Origin: JAMXLO01 sp964427005
Lineage (GTDB): Bacteria; Pseudomonadota; Alphaproteobacteria; Acetobacterales; Acetobacteraceae
Length of the DNA: 64,000 nucleotides
NCBI GenBank assembly: GCA_964427005.1
Contig: CAYRTL010000006.1
Location: 1-64,000 of the forward strand
Direction of reading: 5' to 3'
Positions 1 to 8,637 of the stretch are shown here, piece by piece (the first letter of the stretch is position 1; every line of letters begins with the position of its first letter). A program made the translations under genes and the position numbers. The notes under the pieces are model-generated. The model had not been told where the DNA came from. It saw only the letters and a list, made by a program, of their open reading frames with translations, and made no database searches.

Positions 1-2282
1 GCATCGGCATCGTGCTGAACTCGATCGAGGCGACGATGCAGACCGAAGGCCTGCTGAAGCAGTCGCAACAGCTCGCAACGGAGCTGCAGACCCGGCAGCG
101 TGAGTTGCAGCAGACCAATGAGCAGTTGGAACAGAAGGCGCAGCAGCTCGCCGAACAGAACGTCGAGGTGGAGCGCAAGAACCAGGAAATCGAGCAGGCG
201 CGTCGCGCGCTCGAAGAGCAGGCGACGGAGCTTGCGCTGACATCGAAGTACAAGTCGGAATTCCTGGCCAACATGTCGCACGAGTTGCGGACGCCGCTGA
301 ACTCGATCCTGATTCTCGGTCAGCAGCTTGCCGACAATCCGGACGGCAACCTGACGGGAAGGCAGGTGGAATTCGCGCGCACCATCCATGGTGCGGGCAC
401 CGACCTGCTGAACCTGATCAGCGATATCCTGGACCTGTCGAAGATCGAGTCAGGCACCATGTCGGTGGACGCCGAGGAAATTCTGCTGTCCAACCTGCAG
501 GAAACGGTGACGCGGCCATTCCGCCACGAAGCCGAGAGTCGCGGGCTGTCGTTCGATGTCCGCGTGGATCCGGCACTGCGTGGCATCACCACCGACAACA
601 AGCGCCTCCAGCAGGTGCTAAAGAATCTGCTGTCCAATGCGTTCAAGTTCACCGAACACGGCGGCGTGCAGATGAGCATTTCCGCCGTGAGTGGAGGGTG
701 GACGTCAGGACATCCGATCCTGGATCACGCGCCGACGGTGGTGGCCTTCGAGGTCAGCGACACCGGCATCGGCATTCCTCCGGAGAAGCAGCGAATCATC
801 TTCGAAGCCTTCCAGCAGGCCGACGCATCGACCAGCCGCAAGTATGGCGGCACAGGCCTTGGGCTGGCGATCAGCCGAGAACTGTCGAACCTGCTGGGCG
901 GTGAGATCCAGTTGCGCAGCAAGCCTGGTATGGGCAGCACGTTCACGCTCTATCTGCCGGTCACCTATATTGGACCGACGAATGCCACTCGCTTCACCGC
1001 TGTCCAACCTGCGCCGCGTGCCGATGCAGCGCTGCCCACGCCGGTACGGCTACTGCCGGAACGTCCGACCGAGACGGTCGCTGATGATCGGCACACCATA
1101 GAACCAGGCGATACCGTACTGCTGATTGTTGAGGACGATGCGCACTACGCGCGCATCCTGGTCGATCTGGCGCATGACCACGGTCTGAAGGTGCTGGTCG
1201 CCATGCGCGGTGCCGATGCACTGACGCTGGCGCGCGAGTACCAGCCGAGTGCAGTGTCGCTCGACGTATTCTTGCCGGATATGCTTGGCTGGACCGTGCT
1301 GAGCCAGCTCAAGCAGAATCCGGCGACCCGGCACATTCCGGTGCAAATCGTCACGTTGGACGAGGATCGCCAGCATGGCCTGGCGCGCGGTGCCTTCTCG
1401 TTCATGACCAAGCCGACCACAACGGAAGGCTTGCATGACGCACTTGGCAGAATCACCGAGTATGTAAAGCCACGGCGCAAGAAGCTGCTGGTGGTGGAGG
1501 ATAACGCCGCCGAGCGTCTCTCCATCACCGAACTGCTGGGCCACGACGACATTGATATCATCACCGTGGAGACCGGTGGCGAGGCGATCGAGCTGTTGCG
1601 CGACACCCCAGCCGATTGCGTCGTGCTGGACCTGCGCCTGCCCGACATGTCGGGCTTTGAGGTGCTGGAGCGTATTCGCGATGACGATGACCTGGCCAAT
1701 GTGCCGGTCGTGGTGTTCACCGGACGCGAGCTGTCGCCCGAGGAAGACGCGCAGCTACACACCATGGCCCGTAGCGTGGTGGTGAAGGGCGTTGAATCAC
1801 CCGAGCGGTTGCTCGATGAGACGGCGCTGTTCCTGCATCGCGTCGTGTCCGATCTGCCGCTCGAAAAGCAGCGCATGCTGGAGAAGCTGCACAGCTCCGA
1901 CGAAAGCCTCGTCGGACAGAAGGTGCTGCTGGTGGACGATGACGCGCGCAATATCTTCGCGCTCAGCTCGGTGCTGGAACGACGCGGCATGCAGGTGCTC
2001 ACCGCTACGACTGGCAGTGAGGCGATCGAGACGCTCGAATCGACATCGGGTGTTGCCATCGTGCTGATGGACATCATGATGCCAGAAATGGATGGCTATC
2101 AGACGATGGAGGTTATTCGCGCCAATCCGGCGTTCCGGCGTCTGCCAATCATCGCGCTGACCGCAAAGGCGATGAAGGGCGACCGGGAGAAGTGCCTGGA
2201 AGCCGGCGCGTCCGACTACCTTGCCAAGCCGGTCAATACCGAACAGTTGCTGTCCGCCTTGCGGATCTGGCTGCACCGCTGA
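1..2282 (+). CDS. Hybrid sensor histidine kinase with three receiver domains (5' truncated by window edge)
   Basis: The reading frame is open from the first base, so the true N-terminus, probably an input region with HAMP/GAF-type domains, lies outside the window. Counting from the first in-window GTG (position 12), a long coiled coil (about 15-80) leads to a HisKA domain with the H-box histidine at residue 90 (NMSHELRTPLN). An HATPase domain follows (N-box near 600-660 nt; G boxes DTGIGI and GGTGLGLAIS). Three receiver domains come next, with likely phospho-acceptors D418, D540 and D687. There is no Hpt or DNA-binding output, so partners must be encoded elsewhere. The architecture is that of multi-receiver, BarA-like hybrid kinases. 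A second kinase follows after 10 bases, so the two are probably co-transcribed and may form a relay. The signal is unknown. Confidence 0.9.
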   Translation, partial: IGIVLNSIEATMQTEGLLKQSQQLATELQTRQRELQQTNEQLEQKAQQLAEQNVEVERKNQEIEQARRALEEQATELALTSKYKSEFLANMSHELRTPLNSILILGQQLADNPDGNLTGRQVEFARTIHGAGTDLLNLISDILDLSKIESGTMSVDAEEILLSNLQETVTRPFRHEAESRGLSFDVRVDPALRGITTDNKRLQQVLKNLLSNAFKFTEHGGVQMSISAVSGGWTSGHPILDHAPTVVAFEVSDTGIGIPPEKQRIIFEAFQQADASTSRKYGGTGLGLAISRELSNLLGGEIQLRSKPGMGSTFTLYLPVTYIGPTNATRFTAVQPAPRADAALPTPVRLLPERPTETVADDRHTIEPGDTVLLIVEDDAHYARILVDLAHDHGLKVLVAMRGADALTLAREYQPSAVSLDVFLPDMLGWTVLSQLKQNPATRHIPVQIVTLDEDRQHGLARGAFSFMTKPTTTEGLHDALGRITEYVKPRRKKLLVVEDNAAERLSITELLGHDDIDIITVETGGEAIELLRDTPADCVVLDLRLPDMSGFEVLERIRDDDDLANVPVVVFTGRELSPEEDAQLHTMARSVVVKGVESPERLLDETALFLHRVVSDLPLEKQRMLEKLHSSDESLVGQKVLLVDDDARNIFALSSVLERRGMQVLTATTGSEAIETLESTSGVAIVLMDIMMPEMDGYQTMEVIRANPAFRRLPIIALTAKAMKGDREKCLEAGASDYLAKPVNTEQLLSALRIWLHR

Positions 2283-2292
2283 GGATGAATTC

Positions 2293-3978
2293 GTGAGTCC
2301 AGGAGACCAGGTCAACATACTGCTTGTTGACGACCAGCCCGCCAAGCTCATGAGCTACGAGGTCATTCTCTCGGAGCTTGGCGAGAACCTGATCAAGGCG
2401 AACTCGGCCAACGAGGCGCTGGCACAACTGCTACGGCACGAGTTCGCCGTGGTGTTGATCGACGTGGTGATGCCGGACCTGAACGGCTTTGAGCTTGCGG
2501 CCATGATCCGTGAGCACCCGCGTTGCCAGCGGACGGCGATCATCTTCGTCTCAGCGATCCAGATGAGCGAGCCGGACCTGCTGCGCGGTTACGAAGCGGG
2601 GGCCGTGGACTACGTGCCGGTTCCGGTCGTGCCGGAGCTGCTGCGTGCCAAGGTGCGGGTGTTCGCCGACCTCTATCGCAAGACGCGCCAGTTGGAGCAG
2701 CTCAACGTCGAACTGGAGCGCCGCGTGGAGGAGCGGACGGCCGAGCTGGCACAGGCGAACGCGGAGCTGGAACAGCGGGTGGAGGAGCGCACGCGCGAGC
2801 GCGAGGCGGCGCTGGCACAGGTGCACGAGATGCAAAAGCTGGAAAGCCTGGGCCAGCTCACCGGTGGCGTTGCGCACGACTTCAACAACCTTCTGATGGT
2901 GATCCTCGGCAATCTGCAGCTTCTGCGCAAACGCCTGCCAGATGATCAGCGACTGCTGCGGCTGGTGGATAGTGCAATGCAGGGCGCAGACAGAGGCGCG
3001 ACATTGACCAAGCGCATGCTCGCCTTTGCACGCCGCCAGGAACTGCGACCGGAAACCATCGACGTGCCACGCCTGGTGGATGGCATGGAGGAGATGCTGC
3101 GCCGAACGCTTGGCCCTGGTATTCAGATCCTAACCACGTATCGTCCCGCATTGCCACCAATACGTGTCGACCCGAATCAGCTTGAGCTGGCGCTGCTGAA
3201 CCTGGCGTTGAATGCGCGTGATGCCATGCCGTATGGCGGGCGGCTTGTCATCGGCGGCAGCTTCTCGATCAATCGCGACGATCGTCCGAAAGAACTGGAA
3301 GATGGCAACTATGTCTGCCTGACGGTGTCGGACACCGGCGCCGGGATGGATGAAGCGACGCTGAAGCGTGCCGCGGAACCGTTCTTCACCACCAAGGGCG
3401 CAGGGAAGGGAACTGGCCTTGGATTGTCCATGGTGCATGGCGTTGCCGCGCAATCGGGCGGCGTGATGCGCATCACCAGCCAGCCAGGCGAGGGTACCAC
3501 TGTCGAACTCTGGCTGCCCGTTGCTGAAACCGCGATGGTGACCGAGGTAGCACCGGCCATTGCACAGTTCGGAAGCTCAGGGCATTCGTGCCGCGTGATG
3601 GTGGTGGACGACGATCCGCTGGTTGTCGCGAGCACCGCGGCGATGCTGGAGGACGTCGGCCATGTTGTCGTCGAAGCATTATCGGGCTCCCGCGCGCTGG
3701 ACATGCTGCGGCTTGGCACCAACGTTGATGTCGTGCTGACCGATCACGCGATGCCGGGCATGACTGGGGCCGAACTGGCACGACGGATCAAACAGAACTG
3801 GCCGAACCTGCCGGTGATACTCGCCACCGGTTACGCCGAACTGCCGAATGGCGAAGACCCTGGCCTGCCGCGTCTGTCAAAGCCGTTCCTGCAGGAGGAG
3901 CTGACGTCCCAGATCGCCAAGGTTATCAGCGAGACTCCCACCAACGTCATTTCATTGGACGCTGTCCGCCGCGCCTGA
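2293..3978 (+). CDS. Hybrid kinase: receiver - coiled coil - histidine kinase - receiver
   Basis: The GTG start at 2293 is preferred because GAGG sits 8 bases upstream and the protein then begins just before the first receiver (VNILLVDDQP). Upstream codons only read through the end of the preceding kinase gene. The 561-residue protein has an N-terminal receiver (phospho-Asp near D57) and a heptad-rich linker (about 130-185). A HisKA domain of the VAHDFNNLL type follows (His near 195, as in CckA/NtrB-like kinases), then an HATPase domain (DTGAGM, GKGTGLGLSMV) and a C-terminal receiver (Asp near 484, VLTDHAMPGM). No membrane segment is visible, so it is probably cytosolic. It may receive phosphate from the upstream kinase. 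The ABC transporter genes begin 66 bases downstream. Confidence 0.88.
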   Translation: MSPGDQVNILLVDDQPAKLMSYEVILSELGENLIKANSANEALAQLLRHEFAVVLIDVVMPDLNGFELAAMIREHPRCQRTAIIFVSAIQMSEPDLLRGYEAGAVDYVPVPVVPELLRAKVRVFADLYRKTRQLEQLNVELERRVEERTAELAQANAELEQRVEERTREREAALAQVHEMQKLESLGQLTGGVAHDFNNLLMVILGNLQLLRKRLPDDQRLLRLVDSAMQGADRGATLTKRMLAFARRQELRPETIDVPRLVDGMEEMLRRTLGPGIQILTTYRPALPPIRVDPNQLELALLNLALNARDAMPYGGRLVIGGSFSINRDDRPKELEDGNYVCLTVSDTGAGMDEATLKRAAEPFFTTKGAGKGTGLGLSMVHGVAAQSGGVMRITSQPGEGTTVELWLPVAETAMVTEVAPAIAQFGSSGHSCRVMVVDDDPLVVASTAAMLEDVGHVVVEALSGSRALDMLRLGTNVDVVLTDHAMPGMTGAELARRIKQNWPNLPVILATGYAELPNGEDPGLPRLSKPFLQEELTSQIAKVISETPTNVISLDAVRRA

Positions 3979-4044
3979 GCTGCCGGACAGGATGGATCGG
4001 CCGGGCTAGCCAAGCCTGTTGGCATTGGTCAGACTGGCCGGATA

Positions 4045-4920
4045 ATGGAAATGTCCTTCGATCTCCTAGGCAATGCCGTGGTGTCCGGCTTGCTGCTGGG
4101 CGGCTTCTACGCCGCCGTGACAATCGGCGTGTCCATCTCCTTCGGCATGCTCGATATCGTCAATATCGCGCATCCGGCGTTCATCATCCTGGGATCCTAC
4201 ATCGCGTACATCGCCAACACGACACTTGGGATGGACCCGATCCTGGCGAGCGTCATCGCGCTGCCGGGGTTCTATCTGCTCGGGGCCGCGGTGTACCAGG
4301 TCTACTACCTGGCCTTCGAGCGGCGCGGCGAAGAAGCGTTGCGTGGACTGGCGTTCTTCTTCGGCCTGCTGTTCATCACCGAGGTTACCCTGGTGCTGGT
4401 GTTTGGTGTGGACTACCGGTTGGTCGAAGCGCCTTACATTGGCACTACCCTGCATCTCGGCATGATCGATCTGCCGTTGCGCCTGCTGGTGCCGTGCACG
4501 GTGGGGCTGGCGCTGGTTGCCGGCTTGCAGATTTTTCTGTCCAGCACGTTTCTTGGCCGCGCGATCCTAGCGGTCGCGCAGGATCAGTTGGCGTTGCGCC
4601 TGATGGCGGCGAACCCAACGCGCATCAAGCGGGTCGCGTTCGCGCTGTCGATTGCAACGGCGTCGCTGGCTGGCGCGGTGCTGATCGTGATTCAGCCGGT
4701 CGAGCCGTCCATCGGCCGCGACTACATCGGCCGTGTGTTCGCGATCTGCGTGTTGGGCGGCATGGGGAGCTTTGCGGGAACGTTGGTGGCAGCGATGGCA
4801 CTCGGGATTGTCGAAAACCTGACTCTGACGTTCTACGGTCCTTCATGGGCGCCCGCCGTGGCGTTCGGCTTTCTGTTGATCACGCTGGCGGTGCGCCCTG
4901 CCGGCATCTTCGGGCGTTAG
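4045..4920 (+). CDS. livH: Branched-chain amino acid-type ABC transporter permease (LivH family)
   Basis: A 291-residue, very hydrophobic protein with about eight predicted membrane helices and the LivH family pattern: an N-terminal GGFYAAVTIGVSISFGMLDIVNIAH segment (shown here only as a position, residues about 14-38), and a C-terminal VLGGMGSFAGTLVAA loop that contacts the ATPases. It forms the inner-membrane channel with LivM. ATG codons at 4045 and 4051 are both usable; no strong ribosome site separates them. It is first of four transporter genes and follows the kinase pair by 66 bases. LivH-type permeases carry branched-chain amino acids, but also urea, amides and aromatic acids, so the substrate is not fixed by sequence. 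Confidence 0.9.
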   Translation: MEMSFDLLGNAVVSGLLLGGFYAAVTIGVSISFGMLDIVNIAHPAFIILGSYIAYIANTTLGMDPILASVIALPGFYLLGAAVYQVYYLAFERRGEEALRGLAFFFGLLFITEVTLVLVFGVDYRLVEAPYIGTTLHLGMIDLPLRLLVPCTVGLALVAGLQIFLSSTFLGRAILAVAQDQLALRLMAANPTRIKRVAFALSIATASLAGAVLIVIQPVEPSIGRDYIGRVFAICVLGGMGSFAGTLVAAMALGIVENLTLTFYGPSWAPAVAFGFLLITLAVRPAGIFGR

Positions 4921-4923
4921 AAG

Positions 4924-5871
4924 GTGAGCGGATTCAAGTTCGTGATCGCCTTGCTGATCGCTGCGGGAGCGACGTTTGGCGCGGCCTGGCTGATCGGTAA
5001 TGCCTACGTTTTCTTCGCCGGTTATGTCGTGCTGCAATACATCGCCCTGGCTACGGCATGGAACATCCTGGGTGGCTACACCGGCTATGTGAACTTCGGC
5101 ACCGCGGCATTCTTCGCCTTGGGCGCGTACACCACGGTGGTGCTGCACAAACTCACTTCCTTGCCCTTGCCGGTCATGATGTGCATCGGCGGCATCGTCT
5201 CTGGCATCGTGGGTTTGGGCACCGGCTACCTGACGCTACGGCTGCGCGGCGCGTTCTTCTCTATCGCCACCTTGGCGCTGGCTGTGGTGGTGCAGACGCT
5301 GATCACCAACTGGAACTTCGTTGGTGGTTCCCGCGGCGCCTACATTGTGCGTCCGGCGGCCACGCCGCTGCTGGGGATGGACTACATTCAGTACCTGTTT
5401 CTGGTCATGCTCGGGCTGGTCGTGATCGTGCTGGCGACAGCGCGTGCCATCGAGCGGTCGCGCCTTGGCTATGGTTTTGCAACCATCCGCGACGACGAGA
5501 TAGCGGCTGAGGCATCAGGCGTGCCGACGCTGCGGCTGAAACTGATCGCGACCACGCTCTCTGGTGTGTTTATGGGCATGGTGGGCGCTCCAAGGCCCTA
5601 TTACGTGACATACCTCGATCCGAGCTCCGCGTTCAGCCTGGATTACGCAGTGAATGGTGTCGCCATGCCCATGGTAGGTGGCACGTCGAGCTGGCTCGGC
5701 CCGGTCATTGGCGCAGTGTTGCTGGGGACGCTGCAGCAGGTTGCTACCGTCACGATCTCCTCGGCGCTGAACCTGTTGATTGTTGGGCTGATGTTGGTGG
5801 CGTTCGTTATCGTGGCGCCGAACGGGATCCTCGGATTGCTGCGGTTCCAAGGCCGGAGCCGCCGCCTATGA
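4924..5871 (+). CDS. livM: Branched-chain amino acid-type ABC transporter permease (LivM family)
   Basis: A 315-residue polytopic protein of normal LivM length. Family landmarks include the WNILGGYTGYVNFG segment near residues 45-58, a cytoplasmic RLGYGFATIRDDEIAAEASG loop near 180-199 (the EAA-like ATPase contact), and MPMVGGTSSWLGPVIGA near 240-256. The GTG start at 4924 follows the livH stop by 3 bases, with AGAAGG overlapping that stop, indicating translational coupling. It pairs with LivH as the second half of the inner-membrane channel. A palindromic repeat lies between this gene and livG. Confidence 0.9.
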   Translation: MSGFKFVIALLIAAGATFGAAWLIGNAYVFFAGYVVLQYIALATAWNILGGYTGYVNFGTAAFFALGAYTTVVLHKLTSLPLPVMMCIGGIVSGIVGLGTGYLTLRLRGAFFSIATLALAVVVQTLITNWNFVGGSRGAYIVRPAATPLLGMDYIQYLFLVMLGLVVIVLATARAIERSRLGYGFATIRDDEIAAEASGVPTLRLKLIATTLSGVFMGMVGAPRPYYVTYLDPSSAFSLDYAVNGVAMPMVGGTSSWLGPVIGAVLLGTLQQVATVTISSALNLLIVGLMLVAFVIVAPNGILGLLRFQGRSRRL

Positions 5872-5879
5872 CTCCAAGT

Positions 5880-5944
5880 TTCACACGGAGGGCCGAAAAA
5901 CTGCTCCTTGTAAATCCGTGTGAACTCCGTGCCCTCCGCGTGAA
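5880..5944. repeat. Intergenic inverted repeat between livM and livG
   Basis: Two 14-base arms (5880-5893 and 5931-5944) are complementary with one G-T type mismatch and flank a 37-base loop that itself holds TCCGTGTGAAC, a near copy of TCCGCGTGAAC in the right arm. The CACGGAGGGC / GCCCTCCGCG core resembles small palindromic repeats found between genes in many proteobacteria. It fills nearly all of the 96-base gap in an otherwise tightly packed operon and could form a stable RNA hairpin. Any effect on livGF expression is inference. Confidence 0.6.
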
Positions 5945-5967
5945 CTTCTCCTCATTGGGCTACCAAC

Positions 5968-6690
5968 GTGGCGAATGAGCCGTTGCTCCAGGTCTCCGAC
6001 CTCGGCAAGCGCTTCGGCGGATTCGTCGCGCTGGAGGCAATCGAACTCGCAGTGAAGGATGGTGAGCGCGTCGGACTGATCGGCCCGAACGGCTCCGGCA
6101 AGAGCACACTGGTGAACTGCATGTGCGGCACGTTGCGCAATGAATCGGGCAGCGTGCGCTTCGCCGGCCAGATGCTGGATGGCCTATCGGCACATGAACG
6201 CACGCGCCTGGGCCTCTCGCGCAGCTTCCAATTACCGCGCCCATTCAACACGCTGACTCTCGCGGAGAACCTGCGCATTCCATTGCTCTACAGCGGCCGG
6301 CACGGCGCAGAGCCGATAGACGAACGTTGCATCGAGCTGCTCGAGATGGTGGGGCTGGCGGGGAAGGCGACACGTCTGCCGCGCGATCTGACGCAGATCG
6401 AAATGCGCAAGCTGGAGCTCGCGCGCGCAATGGCCGCGGCTCCGCGCCTGCTGATCGCCGATGAGGCGATGGCCGGCCTGTCACATGGCGAGGTGGATGA
6501 CATTCTGGCATTGCTGATCCGGCTGAACGAACAGGGCGTAACTGTCATCCTGATCGAGCACATCATGCGCGCGGTGATGCATTTCTCACAGCGCCTCGTT
6601 GTGCTGGTAGCCGGCCGCAAGATAGCGGACGGCGATCCGGCCGAAGTGGTGCGTGATCCTGATGTTGTACGGGCGTATCTTGGCGAGTAG
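5968..6690 (+). CDS. livG: Branched-chain amino acid-type ABC transporter ATPase (LivG family)
   Basis: A 240-residue cytosolic ATPase with Walker A GPNGSGKST at residues 39-47, the Q-loop in SRSFQLPRPF, and Walker B LLIADEAMAGL. The canonical LSGGQ signature is replaced by a LTQIEMRKLELARAM-type segment, a known variant in some LivG proteins, so loss of activity is not implied. The GTG at 5968 is the first start after the intergenic repeat and sits immediately before the conserved LLQVSDLGKRFGG opening. It works with LivF to power the LivHM channel. Its end overlaps the start of livF. Confidence 0.88.
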   Translation: MANEPLLQVSDLGKRFGGFVALEAIELAVKDGERVGLIGPNGSGKSTLVNCMCGTLRNESGSVRFAGQMLDGLSAHERTRLGLSRSFQLPRPFNTLTLAENLRIPLLYSGRHGAEPIDERCIELLEMVGLAGKATRLPRDLTQIEMRKLELARAMAAAPRLLIADEAMAGLSHGEVDDILALLIRLNEQGVTVILIEHIMRAVMHFSQRLVVLVAGRKIADGDPAEVVRDPDVVRAYLGE

Positions 6691-7411
6691 CCTGACCATC
6701 TCGGGAGTCGACGCCGGCTACGCTGCGGTGCGCGTACTGCACGACGTGTCGCTGACGGTGGGCGCGGCCGAAACCGTGGCGCTTCTCGGCACCAACGGCA
6801 ACGGGAAGAGCACGCTGTTGAAGTGCGTGATGGGCATCGTGCGGCCATCGTCGGGCAGCATCATGGCCGATATTGACGGCACGCAGTATGAGCTGATCGG
6901 CCGTTCCACGGAAGCAATCGTCGAGCTGGGCATTGCTTTTGTGCCTGAGGGACGGCGGTTGTTTCCCAAACTGTCTGTTACCGAGAACTTGCTGCTGGGC
7001 GCGTTCCGACGGTCAGCGCGCGCCAAAATCGCGCGCAACCTGGAATTCTGCTTTGAGACTTTTCCCCGGCTGAAGGAGCGCAGCAGGCAGCTCGCTGGCA
7101 GCATGAGTGGCGGCGAACAGCAGATGCTGGCGCTCGGTCGCGCGCTAATGTCAGCACCGCGCATTCTGCTGATCGATGAGCCGTCGGTCGGACTGGCGCC
7201 ACTACTGGTCGCGCGCACCATCGACAAGATCAAGGAGCTGAAGGAGGGATATCAGCTCACCGTGCTCATGGCAGAACAGAACTTCACGCAAGCGATCAGG
7301 ATCGCGGATCGGGGTTATGTCATTGTGCACGGCCGGATTGAGTTCACTGGCAATTCCGCGGCCGAGCTGAACGACAATGAGCTGATCAGGCAGTTCTATC
7401 TGGGAACGTGA
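6662..7411 (+). CDS. livF: Branched-chain amino acid-type ABC transporter ATPase (LivF family)
   Basis: About 249 residues with Walker A GTNGNGKST, Q-loop, signature LAGSMSGGEQQMLALGRALM and Walker B ILLIDEPSVGL, then the switch His replaced within the LivF-typical AEQNFTQAI. This is the second ATPase of the importer. The start is uncertain: ATG at 6662 overlaps livG by 29 bases, while TTG at 6680 would overlap by 11 and place the start just before the conserved SLTISGVDAGY. Either way, translation is coupled to livG. No substrate-binding protein gene follows; the next gene converges. The binding protein may lie upstream of the window or elsewhere. Confidence 0.88.
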   Translation: MLYGRILASSLTISGVDAGYAAVRVLHDVSLTVGAAETVALLGTNGNGKSTLLKCVMGIVRPSSGSIMADIDGTQYELIGRSTEAIVELGIAFVPEGRRLFPKLSVTENLLLGAFRRSARAKIARNLEFCFETFPRLKERSRQLAGSMSGGEQQMLALGRALMSAPRILLIDEPSVGLAPLLVARTIDKIKELKEGYQLTVLMAEQNFTQAIRIADRGYVIVHGRIEFTGNSAAELNDNELIRQFYLGT

Positions 7412-7421
7412 CGAGGGCAGG

Positions 7422-8003
7422 TCAGACGACTGGCGTCAGCGTCCAGCTTGTCTCACCCGCTCGCGGGGGTTCGCAGTAGATTGGCACCGCGTTCTGCGTA
7501 CGCATGTTCGGCTCGATTCCCATCGCCGCGCGAAGTGAACGGAACAGTGCGCCATGCGCCACCACCAATACAGCCGGTGGCTTCGCGGTGGCGCGATTGG
7601 CTGCGGCAACCGCGCGCCTCTGCAAGCCGGCGAAGGTTTCGGCCCCCTCCGGCGTGAAGGCACCGCTGATCCAGTCAGGGAACCAGCCGCTCATCGTCTG
7701 GCCTTCCTGCACGCCGAATGCCACCTCACGCAGGTCGGGATCGAGTGCAACGGGCAGTCCCAGTGCCTCGCCGACGAATTCCGCCGTGACACGCGCACGC
7801 GACAAGGTGGAAGAGACAATGGTAGCGATCCCGCGATTGCGCAGCTTCTGCGCCGCCGCGCGCGCCTGCGCAATCCCGACGTCGTTCAGCGGAATATCGA
7901 CGTTGCCCTGCGAAATGCCCTGGGCGTTCCAGTTGGTCTCGCCATGCCGGAGGAACCAGAACGGAATCGGCTGAAGCGTGGCCTCCTGGAACGCGCCGTG
8001 CAC
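7422..8003 (-). CDS. Histidine phosphatase family protein (phosphoglycerate mutase-like)
   Basis: A 193-residue protein with the catalytic RHGETNWN motif at residues 19-26 (phosphorylated His20), the SSTLSRARVTAE arginine region near 65, and the second catalytic histidine in VVAHGALFRSL near 152. The fold and length fit small cofactor-independent or broad phosphatases of the histidine-acid family. The substrate (sugar phosphate, phosphoglycerate or nucleotide) cannot be assigned. GTG at 8003 follows the GST stop codon by a single base, so it is the last gene of a three-gene minus-strand operon. It converges with livF, with 10 bases between stops. Confidence 0.82.
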   Translation of the reverse strand: MHGAFQEATLQPIPFWFLRHGETNWNAQGISQGNVDIPLNDVGIAQARAAAQKLRNRGIATIVSSTLSRARVTAEFVGEALGLPVALDPDLREVAFGVQEGQTMSGWFPDWISGAFTPEGAETFAGLQRRAVAAANRATAKPPAVLVVAHGALFRSLRAAMGIEPNMRTQNAVPIYCEPPRAGETSWTLTPVV

Positions 8004-8004
8004 C

Positions 8005-8622
8005 TCAGTTCAGGCCTTCCTGCTGCAATACGCGCTGTACCGCCGGACGTGCCATCATGCGGTTCAGATGCGCCTCGCAATTTGGCGGCAGTTTCATGTT
8101 CATGCGCTTGCCGCCCCAGAACTCGACATAGAACAATGCCGAGTCAGCGATGGAAAATGGGCCCACCAGGTAGTCCTTGTTGGCGAGGGCCTTGTCCATC
8201 ACGGCAAAACCCTTCTCCACCAGCTCTTTGCCGCGCTCCTTCACCTTGTCCTCGTCTGCCGGATTCGGCGTGTAATTGGAAGCACGGAACAGGCGCGAAA
8301 AGCCCTGCATGTGGATCGTGCTGACGCAGTAGTCGAGCGCTTCCAGCGCACGCGTCTGCGCTTCCACATCGTCCGGCAGCAGCTTCTTGTCGGGATTGGT
8401 GCGCGCCAGCCAGTAGGCAATCGCCGGATACTCGGTCAGCACCGAGCCGTCGTCGCGCACCAGCGCGGGTACCTTCGACTTCGGATTGACTGCGGTGAAC
8501 TCCGGCTTGAACTGCGCGCCTTCGCGCAGGTTCACCAGTTGAGCCTCGTAGGGTTTGCCAATTTCTTCCAGCAGCACATGGATGCCAATCGAGCAGGCGC
8601 CGGGTGAGTACATCAGCTTCAT
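8005..8622 (-). CDS. Glutathione S-transferase, beta-class-like
   Basis: A 205-residue protein with an N-terminal thioredoxin fold that begins MKLMYSPGACSIGIH. Cys10 matches the catalytic cysteine of bacterial beta-class GSTs. NPKSKVPAL (cis-Pro) and the glutathione-contact segment DGSVLTEYPAIAYWLA follow, then an all-helical C-terminal domain with DYLVGPFSIADSALF, the N-capping box. The ATG at 8622 has a strong AGGAGGGAG site upstream. It conjugates or reduces electrophiles with glutathione in the cytosol. It lies 15 bases after the flavin monooxygenase gene, which suggests detoxification or breakdown of an organic substrate by the pair. Confidence 0.9.
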   Translation of the reverse strand: MKLMYSPGACSIGIHVLLEEIGKPYEAQLVNLREGAQFKPEFTAVNPKSKVPALVRDDGSVLTEYPAIAYWLARTNPDKKLLPDDVEAQTRALEALDYCVSTIHMQGFSRLFRASNYTPNPADEDKVKERGKELVEKGFAVMDKALANKDYLVGPFSIADSALFYVEFWGGKRMNMKLPPNCEAHLNRMMARPAVQRVLQQEGLN

Positions 8623-8637
8623 GATTTCTCCCTCCTG

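Noticed and set aside
1145..2077. 310-codon minus-strand frame within the first kinase
   Set aside because: Low-complexity Ser/Arg-rich translation, typical of the antisense of receiver domains; the sense strand is unambiguous.
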